Source: Brevundimonas guildfordensis
GTDB lineage: Bacteria; Pseudomonadota; Alphaproteobacteria; Caulobacterales; Caulobacteraceae
DNA: 64,000 nucleotides
Direction of reading: 5' to 3'
NCBI RefSeq assembly: GCF_014836405.1
Contig: NZ_JACSQU010000001.1
Coordinates: 1,612,001 to 1,676,000, forward strand
The notes beneath the pieces are model-generated. The model was not told the DNA's origin and did no database searches. It was given only the letters and a program-made list of their open reading frames with translations. The position numbers and the translations under genes were made by a program. The first letter of the stretch is position 1. Every line of letters begins with the position of its first letter. Shown here piece after piece: positions 8,316-17,287 of the stretch.

Positions 8316-10265
8316 CTAGCGGGCGATGCGCAGGCGGGTGATGTCGCGGCCGATGGCGCGGAAGGCTTCCTTCAGATCGGCGCCGCTGTTGGCTTCGAAG
8401 AAGTGGGTTCGCTCACTGGTGGCGCACTGGCGCATCACGTCCAGGGCGCTGTCGACGACGTTCGGCTTGCCGGTGTCGCTGCCCAGGTCGAAGCCGACGG
8501 TATAGACGACCACACCCCTGGCCTGCATGGCCCGGCACAACTCGACCGACTGAATGAAGGGGTCGCCGTTGGACGAGTTCAGGTTGATGTGGCTGCTCAG
8601 GGAGCCGCTGCCTGATCCCGCGTCCAGACCGATGACGCCGTCGCGGAAGGGGGTGTTGAACTCACCGTCAGTCATGAGAATGGCCACCTTCAGCGTATCC
8701 GAAGGCGCGTATTCGCCGGGTTGTCCCGCCCCGTCGAACAGCGAGGCGAAGTTGGGCGACAGCATATACCAGGCCCAGGCGATGCCGATCTGGCCCGCCG
8801 TGGAGCCGCTTTTGCGCAACTGGTCGATCCTCGCCTTCAGGGTGCTGGCGCTGGCCGTCAGCGGGGTGATCGCGGCGCTTGGGCAGGCGTTGCCCGCGTC
8901 CAGGTAGCTGCGGCCGACATAGGCGGTGGACGGCCGCGCCTCTGTATAGCGCTCGGCCCCGACGCGCTCGCTGACGCAGGTGCTGGAGGGGAGGACGTTG
9001 ACGTAGCCGTCTGCTGTCGGGAACACGCGCCATTGGGCGCCGTCGCGGCCGTTCAAGAGCTGGCCGCCGCTGGAATAGGAAGCGCCGCCCTTGACCGTGC
9101 TGACGAGGCCAAGACTGCGCGACGTGTCCAGAACCATTTGCGAGCCGCTGACGCTGGCCACGCGGAAGCCCGCCTCGTTCAACTGGGCCAGGCCGCCCAT
9201 GCTGGTCAGGCGGACATGGTCGTTCACCGACAGGCCGTGACTTCCGACCGTGAGCGTCAGCCCGCAGTCGTTGCGCACGCACTTGGCGATATAGGCCGAT
9301 TTCGACGTGCTGGAGGACGTCCCGACATAGCTGGACGCGGCGCCGGACGATGACAGCGTCCTGAGCTGGAACTGACTGCTGGAAGTCCTCACGACCTCAT
9401 AGGGCACGCCGTTCAGGCCTGCGATGTCCTCGACATGCCACAGCACCACCCGATCGCCGCTACTGAAGCCGTGGCCGCTGGAGGTGAAGGTGGCCGTAGA
9501 ACTGCGGGAAATGCTCGAAATGGTGCGTACCGTGCCGCTCACCCAGGAGGCGGCCGTGACGGAACGGGTCGTGCTGTCCAGCGGGCCGCGCGCCTGCGCC
9601 GCCAGCGACCCGACGTTCACCCCCGCCGCATAGGGCACCAGCGCCACCTTGGAGTAGAAGGGCGTCTGCTGATCCTGGACCACGATGTCGATCAGATCCT
9701 TGGCCGCCGCCTGCAGGTCCTGAAGCTTGGACGTCGGCGGGCAGTTGCGCGTGCAGTTGTCCATCGACCCGGTGATGTCCAGCGCCATCGCCACCTCGAC
9801 GTTGCGGGAGGCGCGCAGGACTTCCGAGCGGCTGCCGACCGGCAGATAGTCGTCCAGCAGCTTGCCGTAGGGCGGCAGGAAGACGTTGGCGACCAGCACC
9901 TTCACATTGACGCGCGCCTCGCCGGTGACGCGGTTGTCAGCCAGGACGAAGGTCGCGGTGTCGTCAGAGTCCGTCTGGAAATAGCGCGGCATATTGGCCT
10001 TCAGCGCCGCCATGCCGACCCGGTTGATGTTGGCGTTGTCGCTGTAGATCGATCGGGCCGCGGCCAGGGCGGCGGCGTCCAGCGCATCCTGAAGCTCGGC
10101 CTTGACCTTGGACGCCTGATGCAGGTCGACGGCGCCCAGGGTGATCATCATCAGGATCGGCAAGGCGACCGCGAACATCAGGGCGACGTTGCCCTGGGTC
10201 TGGCGCGCCAGGCGGCGGACGAAGAGGCGCAGGCCCCGTCCTGCTCGTTTCAGACCGTGTTTCAC
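8316..10265 (-). CDS. TadG-like pilus-assembly protein with von Willebrand A domain and inserted beta repeats
   Basis: 649 residues. An N-terminal TadE/TadG-type segment (QGNVALMFAVALPILMMITL, residues 24-43) anchors it in the inner membrane. A von Willebrand A fold begins at about 158 with the metal site ALDITGSMD and resumes at about 495 with ILMTDGEFNTP. Between them, residues 245-400 hold two related repeats of the SGHGFSSGDRVVLW / GSHGLSVNDHVRL type, similar to the E1 FCCH-like beta modules found in phage structural proteins. Several paired cysteines lie in the outer part. Tad pilus genes are not adjacent here, so this is an orphan TadG-type protein. Confidence 0.82.
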   Translation of the reverse strand: MKHGLKRAGRGLRLFVRRLARQTQGNVALMFAVALPILMMITLGAVDLHQASKVKAELQDALDAAALAAARSIYSDNANINRVGMAALKANMPRYFQTDSDDTATFVLADNRVTGEARVNVKVLVANVFLPPYGKLLDDYLPVGSRSEVLRASRNVEVAMALDITGSMDNCTRNCPPTSKLQDLQAAAKDLIDIVVQDQQTPFYSKVALVPYAAGVNVGSLAAQARGPLDSTTRSVTAASWVSGTVRTISSISRSSTATFTSSGHGFSSGDRVVLWHVEDIAGLNGVPYEVVRTSSSQFQLRTLSSSGAASSYVGTSSSTSKSAYIAKCVRNDCGLTLTVGSHGLSVNDHVRLTSMGGLAQLNEAGFRVASVSGSQMVLDTSRSLGLVSTVKGGASYSSGGQLLNGRDGAQWRVFPTADGYVNVLPSSTCVSERVGAERYTEARPSTAYVGRSYLDAGNACPSAAITPLTASASTLKARIDQLRKSGSTAGQIGIAWAWYMLSPNFASLFDGAGQPGEYAPSDTLKVAILMTDGEFNTPFRDGVIGLDAGSGSGSLSSHINLNSSNGDPFIQSVELCRAMQARGVVVYTVGFDLGSDTGKPNVVDSALDVMRQCATSERTHFFEANSGADLKEAFRAIGRDITRLRIAR

Positions 10266-10383
10266 CGTGAAATCCCGCCGTGCCGCGCGCGGACGCAGGG
10301 TCCGCAGTCGGCTTCAGCATGGCGCCGGTCGGTTAAGGCTTGGCCCCAAGTTCACGGTTAACAGCGCGTTGCCGCGACAGACC

Positions 10384-11091
10384 TCAGCGGCGGTCGACGC
10401 AGGCGTCCAGGCCTTGCTGGCGCACCGTGCCCATGGCCGCCTGGATGCGGGCGGCGCGGCGGCGGACATAGGGGCCGGAATTGGCCGCCTTGTAGCGGCG
10501 CGGGCTGGGCAGGATGGCGGCCAGACGCGCGGCCTCGGCGGCGGTCAGCTTGTCCGCGCTCTTGTTGAACCAGTGGCGCGAGGCGGCCTCGGCGCCATAG
10601 ACGCCCGGCGCCCATTCGGCGACGTTCAGATACATCTCCATGATCCGGCGCTTGCCCCAGCCGATCTCGATCAGGCCGGTGTAGCCGACCTCGAGCCCCT
10701 TCCTGACCCAGTCGCGGCCGGGCCACAGGAAGACGTTCTTGGCGGTCTGCTGACTGATGGTGGAGCCGCCGCGCACCTTGCCCGAGCCATTCTGTTCGGC
10801 GCGCTCATTGGCCTCCAGCGCCTTCTGGATGGCCTCGACGTCGAAACCGTGGTGCTGGCAGAAGCGGGCGTCCTCGGCGGCGATCACCGCCTCGACCAGC
10901 CGCGGCGAGATCTTGTCCAGCGAGCGCCAGCGATAATCCATCCCGTGCCCGGCGGCCGCCTGCTTGACCATCAAAATCGTGACGAGAGGCGGCAGAAAAC
11001 GATGCACCGCCACCCCGGCCAGCGGGAACAGGGCCAGGATCACAAGCAGGGTCAGAAGCGGGCGACGCTTCCGGTGCTTCGCGCGGGTCAT
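10384..11091 (-). CDS. mtgA: Monofunctional peptidoglycan glycosyltransferase
   Basis: 235 residues. One N-terminal membrane helix (about 11-30) is followed by a GT51 domain with the catalytic EDARFCQHHGFD, GGSTISQQTAKN, and the conserved RKGLEVGYTGLIEIGWGK and EMYLNVAEW blocks. It polymerises lipid II glycan strands in the periplasm. There is no transpeptidase domain, which identifies MtgA rather than a class A penicillin-binding protein. The length fits the family. It is read alone on the minus strand. Confidence 0.95.
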   Translation of the reverse strand: MTRAKHRKRRPLLTLLVILALFPLAGVAVHRFLPPLVTILMVKQAAAGHGMDYRWRSLDKISPRLVEAVIAAEDARFCQHHGFDVEAIQKALEANERAEQNGSGKVRGGSTISQQTAKNVFLWPGRDWVRKGLEVGYTGLIEIGWGKRRIMEMYLNVAEWAPGVYGAEAASRHWFNKSADKLTAAEAARLAAILPSPRRYKAANSGPYVRRRAARIQAAMGTVRQQGLDACVDRR

Positions 11092-11131
11092 GCCGTCATC
11101 CTGCCTCAGCCAAGCTTCAGCGCAAGGCCGA

Positions 11132-12097
11132 TCAGAGCGAAGCCACGCCGGCGTGACCGTCTTCGTCGGCCCAGGCGATGCGGGCGGCGCCCGAACTCAT
11201 GGCCAGGGCGGTGATGGGGGCGCCCTTGTCCTGTTTGACGAACTGAAGGCCGCGCCCGGCCGGATCGGCCCACCAGACGCGCCCGTCCTCCAGCCCCGCC
11301 GCCAGACGGCCGTGGGCGGAGGCGGCGGCGACCTGGGCGATCAGGGTCGTCTCGTCATAGCCGATCTCGGTCGCCTCGCGGCCCATCGGCCCGTTGGCGC
11401 CGACGAAGGGCCACAGCACCACGCCCTGCGCGCCCGAGGTGGCCAGCAATTGGCCCTTGGCCATGAAGGCGAAGCTCTTGATCTTGGACGGATAGCCGCC
11501 CATCCGCATGTTCTTCTGATCCTTCAGCCGCCAGCCGTGCAGCTGGTTGTCCTGCATGGAGGTGACGACAAAGGCGCCGTCGGTCGAGAAGCCGACCGCC
11601 AGATGCGACCCGGCCCAGGCCAGCTTGGTCGGCTGCTGCTGCTCGATGCGGGCGTACCACAGCCAGGCGCCGCCATAGGTCGAGGCGGCGATGCGGCGGC
11701 CCTTGGGATCGAAGGCCACGCCCGACACGGTGCGCTCGTGCTGGAACTCGCGGCGGAAGTGCGGGTCCTTGACGTCCAGCACGCTCAGCGTCCGGCCCGA
11801 GGAGAAGGCGATCAGGCCCGACTCGGCCGAGGCGGCCACGGCGTCGATCCATTGGCCCTTGGTCTGGGCCAGCAGGACGGCCTCGCCCTCGCGGCTCCAG
11901 ACCAGCTTGCCGTCGTCGCCGCCAGTGACGATCCCCTCGCCCGAGGGGTGGACGCAGGCGCACAGGACGGCGCCGTCATGGACCTCGCTGCGGGCGCCGT
12001 TCTCGAAGCGCACCGAGCCGTCGCCCAGGGCGAAGATCGCGCCGGTCTTGTCGAACAGGGCGGCGGTGACCTGGGCGTCGAAGGAGAAGGTCGTCAT
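11132..12097 (-). CDS. WD40-repeat beta-propeller protein
   Basis: 321 residues without signal peptide or membrane helix, made of repeating beta-propeller blades with patterns such as HPSGEGIVTGGDDGKLVWS, FDPKGRRIAASTYGGAWLW and FMAKGQLLATSGAQGVVLWP. It is likely a cytoplasmic scaffold or sensor with about seven blades. Its binding partner is unknown. It is divergent from the alpha/beta hydrolase gene, with 88 bases between the two starts. Confidence 0.85.
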   Translation of the reverse strand: MTTFSFDAQVTAALFDKTGAIFALGDGSVRFENGARSEVHDGAVLCACVHPSGEGIVTGGDDGKLVWSREGEAVLLAQTKGQWIDAVAASAESGLIAFSSGRTLSVLDVKDPHFRREFQHERTVSGVAFDPKGRRIAASTYGGAWLWYARIEQQQPTKLAWAGSHLAVGFSTDGAFVVTSMQDNQLHGWRLKDQKNMRMGGYPSKIKSFAFMAKGQLLATSGAQGVVLWPFVGANGPMGREATEIGYDETTLIAQVAAASAHGRLAAGLEDGRVWWADPAGRGLQFVKQDKGAPITALAMSSGAARIAWADEDGHAGVASL

Positions 12098-12185
12098 GTC
12101 GGCTCACGCGGGGCGAAGGAGAAGTCGGATGCGCCTCATAACCTCCCCCGTCGCGTCTGTCGCGTGGCGGGTCTATGAGGGGCCC

Positions 12186-12872
12186 ATGACCCTGCTGCTC
12201 ATTCCCGGCTTCATGGCCGATGCGACCCTGTGGGACGCCATGACCGACGATCTGGCCCCGTTCGGCCCGCTGGTCGCCACCGATCTCAGCCGGGGCGAGG
12301 ATATCGAGCGCATGGCGGCGGCGATCCTGAGCGACGCGCCTGGCCGGTTCGTCGCCGTGGGCTTCTCCATGGGCGGCTATGTGGCGCGCGAACTGGCGCG
12401 GATCGCGCCGGAACGGGTCGAGGCCCTGATCCTGATCGCCACCTCGGCGCGCGGGGATACCGAGGAGTTGATCCGCCAGCGGCGCTCGGCCCTGAAGGCG
12501 CCGCCGAAGGCCTTCAAGGGGTTGAGCCGTCCGGCCATCGTCTCGTCCCTGCACCCCGATCTGGCGGGCGACGAGGCGATGATCGCGCGGGTGCGCGACA
12601 TGGGCTTGCGGCTGGGCGGCGAGGTGTTTCACCGCCAGTCGGCCATGGCGCGGGCGGGCGATCTGGAGCGGCTGGGCGAGATCCGTCAGCCGACCCTGAT
12701 CGTGGCGGCGGACGCCGACCGCCTGCGCGGTTTGGACGAGGCCGAGGAACTGCACCGCGGGATCACCGGCTCGACATTGGCGACGGTGACGCTCAGCGGC
12801 CACATGATCCCGCTGGAACAGCCGAAGGCGCTGGCGCGGGTGATGACGGAATGGCTGAAAACCCTCCCCTGA
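12186..12872 (+). CDS. Alpha/beta-fold hydrolase
   Basis: 228 residues. It opens MTLLLIPGFMADATLWD, has the nucleophile elbow GFSMGG, an aspartate in VAADADRLR and a terminal histidine in LSGHMIPLE, the order expected for the Ser-Asp-His triad. The substrate is unknown; small esters are typical. The ATG at 12186 is chosen since GAGGGG lies right upstream and the hydrolase fold begins there; a longer open frame upstream runs through the divergent WD40 gene and is not used. It is convergent with the DUF2093 gene. Confidence 0.88.
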   Translation: MTLLLIPGFMADATLWDAMTDDLAPFGPLVATDLSRGEDIERMAAAILSDAPGRFVAVGFSMGGYVARELARIAPERVEALILIATSARGDTEELIRQRRSALKAPPKAFKGLSRPAIVSSLHPDLAGDEAMIARVRDMGLRLGGEVFHRQSAMARAGDLERLGEIRQPTLIVAADADRLRGLDEAEELHRGITGSTLATVTLSGHMIPLEQPKALARVMTEWLKTLP

Positions 12873-12884
12873 TGGGAGAGGACT

Positions 12885-13082
12885 TTACTTGCGCGTCTCC
12901 AGCCAGCGCTTCGTCATCAGTTCGCCGGACGCATAGGCCTCCTGGAGCTCGACGCTCCAGTAATTGAGGGCCTCCAGCGGGATCGGCGCGCCCGAGACCG
13001 CGCAGCGAACGAAATCGCCGCCCTGCATGATCTCGAAATCGGGCGTGCCGTAGATCAGCTTGGCTTCGACACGTCCCGTCAT
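12885..13082 (-). CDS. DUF2093 family small protein
   Basis: 65 residues matching DUF2093, a short alphaproteobacterial family with the pattern [25 protein letters not shown] and a conserved [15 protein letters not shown] block. Function is unknown; the single Cys beside paired Asp/Gly hints at a metal site but this is speculative. Its start overlaps the stop of the upstream COG0523 GTPase gene by four bases, so the two are translationally coupled. Confidence 0.85.
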   Translation of the reverse strand: MTGRVEAKLIYGTPDFEIMQGGDFVRCAVSGAPIPLEALNYWSVELQEAYASGELMTKRWLETRK

Positions 13083-14173
13083 GCCGCGCAGGCCTCGAAC
13101 CCGGCCTTCAGGGCGGCTTCGTCCAGGTCGCGTCCGATGAAGACGGCGCGGCTCCAGCGGCGTTCCTTCTCGCCCCAGGGCTGCTGCAAGTCGCCCTCAA
13201 GGATCATGTGCACGGCCTGGAAGACCAGGCGGCGATCCTCGCCCTGAACGTCGATGATGCCCTTGGCGCGCAGGATGTTCTGGCCCTGCTCGCCCAGCAG
13301 CTTGTCCAGCCAGGCGGTGAACTTCTGGCCGTTCAGCGGACGGTCCAGCGTCAGGGAAATGCCCTTGATGTCGTCCTCATGGGCGTGGCCGCGCGGGCCA
13401 TGGTCGTGAGCGTGGTCGTGGTCGTGACCGCAATGCTCGTCGTGGACGTGCTCTTCGGCATGGTCATGGCCGTGGCCGCAGTGTTCGTCGTGGACGTGCC
13501 CCTCGGCGCCGTGGGGCGGATTCACGAAGTCCGGCTTGACCTCGAGGATGCGCTCCAGATCGAAGGCGTGCAGACCCAGCACCTGATCCAGCGGCACGTT
13601 CGAGCGCTCGGCGCGGACGATGGGGGCCAGCGGGTTCAGCGCGCGCAGGCGGGCCTCGACCTCGGCCAGAGCGGCCTCGTTCACCAGATCGATCTTGTTC
13701 AGGATGATGCGGTCGGCGAAGGCGACCTGCTCGCGCGCCTCTTTAGAGTCGTCCAGACGCGCCATGACGTGTTTGGCGTCGACCAGAGCCGTCACGCTGT
13801 CCAGCTGGGTCTTGGCCTTGACCTCGTCGTCGACGAAGAAGGTCTGGGCCACCGGGCCGGGGTCGGCCAGGCCGGTCGTCTCGACGATGATGGCGTCGAA
13901 GGCGGGCTTGCCGGGGCGCTGGCGCTTCATCAGGCCGTTGACCACGCGGATCAGGTCGCCGCGCACCGTGCAGCAGACGCAGCCGTTGTTCATCTCGAAC
14001 ACGTCCTCGTCGGCGCCGACCACCAGGTCGTTGTCGATGCCGATCTCGCCGAACTCATTGACGATGACGGCGTAACGCTTGCCGTGATCCTCGGTGAGGA
14101 TGCGGTTCAGCAGGGTGGTCTTGCCGGCGCCGAGGTAGCCGGTGAGGACGGTGACGGGAGTCTTCTGGGTCAT
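13079..14173 (-). CDS. CobW/COG0523 family GTPase (metal chaperone)
   Basis: 364 residues. The P-loop [12 protein letters not shown], the zinc motif GCVCCT (CxCC), the Walker B ETTGLADP and the NKID motif show a G3E GTPase. Between the GTPase and the C-terminal CobW_C domain lies a His-rich stretch (about residues 225-262) containing a repeated unit, [13 protein letters not shown] and [13 protein letters not shown], typical of zinc-handling members such as ZagA. Such proteins deliver zinc to client enzymes under shortage. The ATG at 14173 is preferred over an in-frame 14236, since the fold begins at KTPVTVLTG; the ribosome site is weak in both cases. It lies 47 bases after the CDF gene and overlaps DUF2093. 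Confidence 0.92.
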   Translation of the reverse strand: MTQKTPVTVLTGYLGAGKTTLLNRILTEDHGKRYAVIVNEFGEIGIDNDLVVGADEDVFEMNNGCVCCTVRGDLIRVVNGLMKRQRPGKPAFDAIIVETTGLADPGPVAQTFFVDDEVKAKTQLDSVTALVDAKHVMARLDDSKEAREQVAFADRIILNKIDLVNEAALAEVEARLRALNPLAPIVRAERSNVPLDQVLGLHAFDLERILEVKPDFVNPPHGAEGHVHDEHCGHGHDHAEEHVHDEHCGHDHDHAHDHGPRGHAHEDDIKGISLTLDRPLNGQKFTAWLDKLLGEQGQNILRAKGIIDVQGEDRRLVFQAVHMILEGDLQQPWGEKERRWSRAVFIGRDLDEAALKAGFEACAA

Positions 14174-14220
14174 GGGCGCTAGATGGCGGCTGAAGGCCGC
14201 CTTGGGAAGAGGCGAACCGC

Positions 14221-15189
14221 TCAGCAGGCCGGACAATCGGGCAGCACGCCCGTTTCCAGCTGCAGCGTCGTGTGGCTGATGTCGAAGCGGCCGCGCGCCA
14301 GCCCTTGCGCCTCGGCCAGAAGGGCGTCGGGATCGGGGCGCTGATGCACCAGGTGGGCGGTCAGGGCGGCGTCCGTGGTCGACAGGCCCCAGACGTGCAG
14401 GTCGTGCACCGCCGTCACGCCCGGCAGAGCCAGAAGCGCGCTGCGGATCTCGGCCACGTCCAGACCGTTGGGCGCGGCGTCCAGCGCCAGATTGACCGAG
14501 TCCTTCAGCAGGCCCCAGGTGCCGATCATGATGACGGCGACGATGATCAGGCTGACGATGCCGTCGATCAGAGACCAGCCCGTGAACAGTATCACGGCGC
14601 CGGCGACGACCACGCCCAGCGAGACCCCGGCGTCGGCCATCATGTGCAGATAGGCGCCGCGCACGTTCAGATCCTTGTGCTGGTCCTTCATGAACATCAG
14701 GGCGGTGCCCAGGTTGATGATGAAGCCGATCCCCGCCACGGCGATGATGACGCCCGAGGCGACCGGCGCCGGCTCGGCCAGACGGCGCACCGCCTCGAAG
14801 GCGATGGCCCCGCAGGCGAAGATCAGCAGCAGGGCGTTGCCCAGGGCCGCCAGCACCGTCGCCTTGCCGTAGCCGTAGGTGCGCCGGGCCCCTGCGGCGC
14901 GCCGGGCCAGCCAGGCCGCGCCGCCCGCCATGGCCAGGCCGAGGACGTCTGACAGGTTGTGCCCCGCGTCGGCCATCAGGGCGGTGGAGTCGGCGATGAA
15001 GCCCGCCGTGAACTCGACAGCGACAAAGACCAGGTTGACGATCAGGCCGACGGCGTAGCGCCAGTCGCCGGTGTCGGTCGGGCCGTGATGATGGCCGCCG
15101 ATGCCGTGGCTGTGGCCGTGGCCGTGGCCGTGGCCATGTGTATGGGCGTGGGGAGGACCGTCATGGTCGTGAGCATGATCGTGCGCCAT
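14221..15189 (-). CDS. Cation diffusion facilitator (zinc/cobalt exporter, CzcD/ZitB type)
   Basis: 322 residues. A His-rich N-terminus (repeats of HGHGHGH, residues 3-37) precedes six membrane helices with the two metal sites DAGHNLSD and HMMADAGVS. The cytoplasmic C-terminal domain (about 225-322) has [10 protein letters not shown]. These exporters move Zn2+ or Co2+ out of the cytoplasm in exchange for protons. GAGGAGG lies right before the start. The gene is first in a likely operon with the COG0523 GTPase and DUF2093. The His repeats are mirrored as a GGCCGT-type DNA repeat at 15108-15140. Confidence 0.93.
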   Translation of the reverse strand: MAHDHAHDHDGPPHAHTHGHGHGHGHSHGIGGHHHGPTDTGDWRYAVGLIVNLVFVAVEFTAGFIADSTALMADAGHNLSDVLGLAMAGGAAWLARRAAGARRTYGYGKATVLAALGNALLLIFACGAIAFEAVRRLAEPAPVASGVIIAVAGIGFIINLGTALMFMKDQHKDLNVRGAYLHMMADAGVSLGVVVAGAVILFTGWSLIDGIVSLIIVAVIMIGTWGLLKDSVNLALDAAPNGLDVAEIRSALLALPGVTAVHDLHVWGLSTTDAALTAHLVHQRPDPDALLAEAQGLARGRFDISHTTLQLETGVLPDCPAC

Positions 15190-15279
15190 GTCCCCTCCTC
15201 TAGGCCGGCGTCCGCGGCCCGGTCAATGCTCGCCAACCGCAAGTCATTGAATGTAAATATATAACCTATCAGACTCGGG

Positions 15280-15948
15280 TCAGTGCTGATGCGTCAGCAC
15301 CAGGAAGCCGATCAGGATCAGCGCCCCGCCCAGAATGGCGCCTTCATAGCGCGCCCACCGCTCCAGACGCAGGATGGAGTAGCCCGCCGTGGCCAGAGCC
15401 GCCAACAGGGTCATGCCCAGCACCGTCCCCGCCGCGAACACCAGCGTCAGAAGGCCTAGCGCCCAGAAGCCTTCGGTCGCCGAGGACAGATAGATGGGCA
15501 GAAGCACCTCGCCCGGGGTGACCGCCATCATCAGCACCAGCCCCAGGAAAGCCGCCCGATCAGATACGGCGGGTCCGGCCCCATCGCCCGCGTCCACCGC
15601 CGGGCCGCCGGCCGTCGCCGTACGCTTCAACGACGCCTTGGCCAGATAGAAGGCGCCGAACAGGAACAGCAGACCCGCCGACAGATGCGGCAGAAGCCCC
15701 TCGACCCAGCGGTTCAGCGCCAGACCCGCCGCCACGATCAGCGACCCCACCAGGGCCGTCGACGCGATGTGCGCCAGACCGGCCGTCACTACGGTCGTCA
15801 TCACCCGCGCCACGCTCCAGCGCTGCGCCCGCCCGACCAGGACGAACGGCAGCCAGTGGGTCGGCAGGGCTGCGTGCAGGAAGGCCGCGACGAAGCCGCC
15901 GCCCAGAAGCGACAGCAGAACCGGCTCGGCGAGATCGGGAGAGGACAT
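15280..15948 (-). CDS. UreH-like polytopic membrane protein, possible metal transporter
   Basis: 222 residues with about six hydrophobic segments. The first contains FLHAALPTHWLPFVL, whose His-x5-His pair resembles the metal-entry motif of the nickel/cobalt (UreH/RcnA) transporter superfamily; a loop at about 108-130 is Gly/Ala-rich. A second conserved block is MMAVTPGEVLLPIYLS. The metal is not known. A Zur-like box overlaps the expected promoter, so zinc is the best guess. AAGGGAG precedes the ATG at 15948. It is read in the same direction as the CDF gene, 90 bases upstream of it. Confidence 0.7.
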   Translation of the reverse strand: MSSPDLAEPVLLSLLGGGFVAAFLHAALPTHWLPFVLVGRAQRWSVARVMTTVVTAGLAHIASTALVGSLIVAAGLALNRWVEGLLPHLSAGLLFLFGAFYLAKASLKRTATAGGPAVDAGDGAGPAVSDRAAFLGLVLMMAVTPGEVLLPIYLSSATEGFWALGLLTLVFAAGTVLGMTLLAALATAGYSILRLERWARYEGAILGGALILIGFLVLTHQH

Positions 15949-15964
15949 GGCCGCTCCCTTAGAG

Positions 15965-15979
15965 TGTTACCTTATAACA
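15965..15979 (-). promoter_or_regulatory. Zur-like operator upstream of the UreH-like gene
   Basis: The sequence TGTTACCTTATAACA has perfect arms TGTTA/TAACA around a five-base centre and lies 16 bases before the start codon. On the minus strand it contains TATAAG, a fair -10 box, so a bound repressor would block the polymerase. The form matches Fur-family (Zur) boxes of alphaproteobacteria. The identity of the repressor is inferred from the neighbouring zinc-type genes. Confidence 0.5.
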
Positions 15980-16144
15980 GTCGAGCAGAATCGGCGAAGA
16001 ATCTTCGTCCGCGGCGTCGCGCCGCGTCTTCTATATAAGGACCGGGTCTCCCCCACGCGCTTGCATCGCCCGTGCATCAAGGCCACAGAGTCGGCTCGGA
16101 ACCCGTTTCGGGCGGGTTTTGCCCCCTTGGGCGTCCGTTTCACG

Positions 16145-16172
16145 TTGACTCTTCCGTGACCATCCGTATATG
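16145..16172 (+). promoter_or_regulatory. Promoter for rplU-rpmA
   Basis: TTGACT (16145-16150) and TATATG (16167-16172) are separated by 16 bases. They lie about 70 bases before the rplU start, in a 293-base space between genes in which I see no further gene. The leader between promoter and gene could carry L21-mediated control, but no clear structure was found. Confidence 0.55.
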
Positions 16173-16241
16173 TCGCCGCTCTTCGCCCGCAGGGTCTCCT
16201 GGCGGGCGCATCCATTTTTGCGTTCACGCTGAGGCTTCCTA

Positions 16242-16730
16242 ATGTACGCGGTGATCAAGACCGGCGGAAAGCAGTACCGGGTTCAACCGGGCGATGTGAT
16301 TGTTGTCGAGAAGATCGACGGCGACGCTGGCGCTGCCGTCAATTTCGGTGAAGTCCTCATGCTGGGCGGTGACAAGGGTGTGACGGTCGGCGCTCCGCTG
16401 ATCGACGGCGCCGCTGTCGCAGCCACGCTGATCGAGACCCGCAAGGGCGAGAAGATCAAGATCTTCAAGAAGATCCGTCGTCAGGGCTATCGCCGCACGA
16501 ACGGCCATCGCCAGATGGAATCGGTCCTGCGCATCACCGGCATCGAAGGCGCCGGCGAGAAGGCCAAGTGGGACGGCACGGTCGACCTGATGACCAAGGC
16601 CGAGATCAACGCCCGCGCTCGCGGCCTGGCCCCGCGCGTCGAAGCTGTCGAAGCCGAGGCCCCGAAGGCCAAGAAGGCTCCGGCCAAGAAGGCCGCCAAG
16701 GCTGACGCCGCCGAAGGCGCCGAAGCCTAA
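16242..16730 (+). CDS. rplU: 50S ribosomal protein L21 with C-terminal extension
   Basis: 162 residues. The first 103 are canonical L21 (MYAVIKTGGKQYRVQPGD, GAPLIDGAAVAATLI, KKIRRQGYRRTNGHRQ). The rest is an extension ending in Lys/Ala-rich PKAKKAPAKKAAKADAAEG, common in alphaproteobacteria and of unknown role. L21 binds 23S rRNA in the large subunit. It is followed by rpmA after 96 bases, the usual pair. Confidence 0.97.
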   Translation: MYAVIKTGGKQYRVQPGDVIVVEKIDGDAGAAVNFGEVLMLGGDKGVTVGAPLIDGAAVAATLIETRKGEKIKIFKKIRRQGYRRTNGHRQMESVLRITGIEGAGEKAKWDGTVDLMTKAEINARARGLAPRVEAVEAEAPKAKKAPAKKAAKADAAEGAEA

Positions 16731-16826
16731 GATTTTCACCGGCGCTGGATCAGCGCCTAGCAGGACAGATGGAGCGCTCAAGCAGCCCGAACGGGCGGTA
16801 GCGCACCAAGGAAGAGGAGCAGCAAG

Positions 16827-17111
16827 ATGGCTCACAAGAAATCTGGCGGTTCGTCGCGTAACGGCCGCGACTCAGAGTCGAAACGCCTTGGCGTGAAGAA
16901 GTTCGGCGGCGAGCGCGTGCTGGCCGGCAACATCCTCGTGCGTCAGCGCGGCACCAAGTTCCACCCGGGCACCAACGTCGGCCTGGGTCGCGACCATACC
17001 CTGTTCGCCACTGTGACCGGCTCGGTGCAGTTCACCACTAAACGTGGCGGCCGTTGTTACGTGTCGATTCTCCCGGCCAACGACGACGCCCAGGCGATGG
17101 CCGCCGAGTAA
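16827..17111 (+). CDS. rpmA: 50S ribosomal protein L27
   Basis: 94 residues with the L27 opening [19 protein letters not shown] and the glycine-rich core [21 protein letters not shown]27 reaches the peptidyl transferase centre with its N-terminus. There is no N-terminal cleavage extension of the Firmicutes type. AAGAGGAGC precedes the ATG. A terminator follows in the space before the acetyltransferase gene. Confidence 0.97.
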   Translation: MAHKKSGGSSRNGRDSESKRLGVKKFGGERVLAGNILVRQRGTKFHPGTNVGLGRDHTLFATVTGSVQFTTKRGGRCYVSILPANDDAQAMAAE

Positions 17112-17188
17112 CGCGAAGCCAGGACAGTATTTCCCCGGATCGCGTTGCTCTCGACAGCAGCCGATCCGGACCAAGGGAAAATGTTCCG

Positions 17189-17220
17189 CGGGGAGTCTGG
17201 ATCACCAGGCTCCCCGTTTG
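17189..17220 (+). terminator. Intrinsic terminator after rpmA
   Basis: A 12-base stem CGGGGAGTCTGG/CCAGGCTCCCCG with loop ATCA (one G-T pair) is followed by TTTGCGTTT. The T run is imperfect, so some read-through into the acetyltransferase gene is possible. Confidence 0.75.
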
Positions 17221-17287
17221 CGTTTCCCCGCCTCGAAGCCGCCCGAGCCCTCCAAGGAGGCGGCGCTGAAGACATCGAGGCCGAACC

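Noticed and set aside
8316..10265. Phage structural gene, because of FCCH-like repeats
   Set aside because: The TadE/TadG-type membrane start and von Willebrand metal site are clear, and neighbours are housekeeping genes.
15108..15140. GGCCGT-type direct repeat
   Set aside because: It encodes the HGHGHGH stretch of the cation exporter and is kept in frame, so it is coding low complexity rather than a binding-site array.
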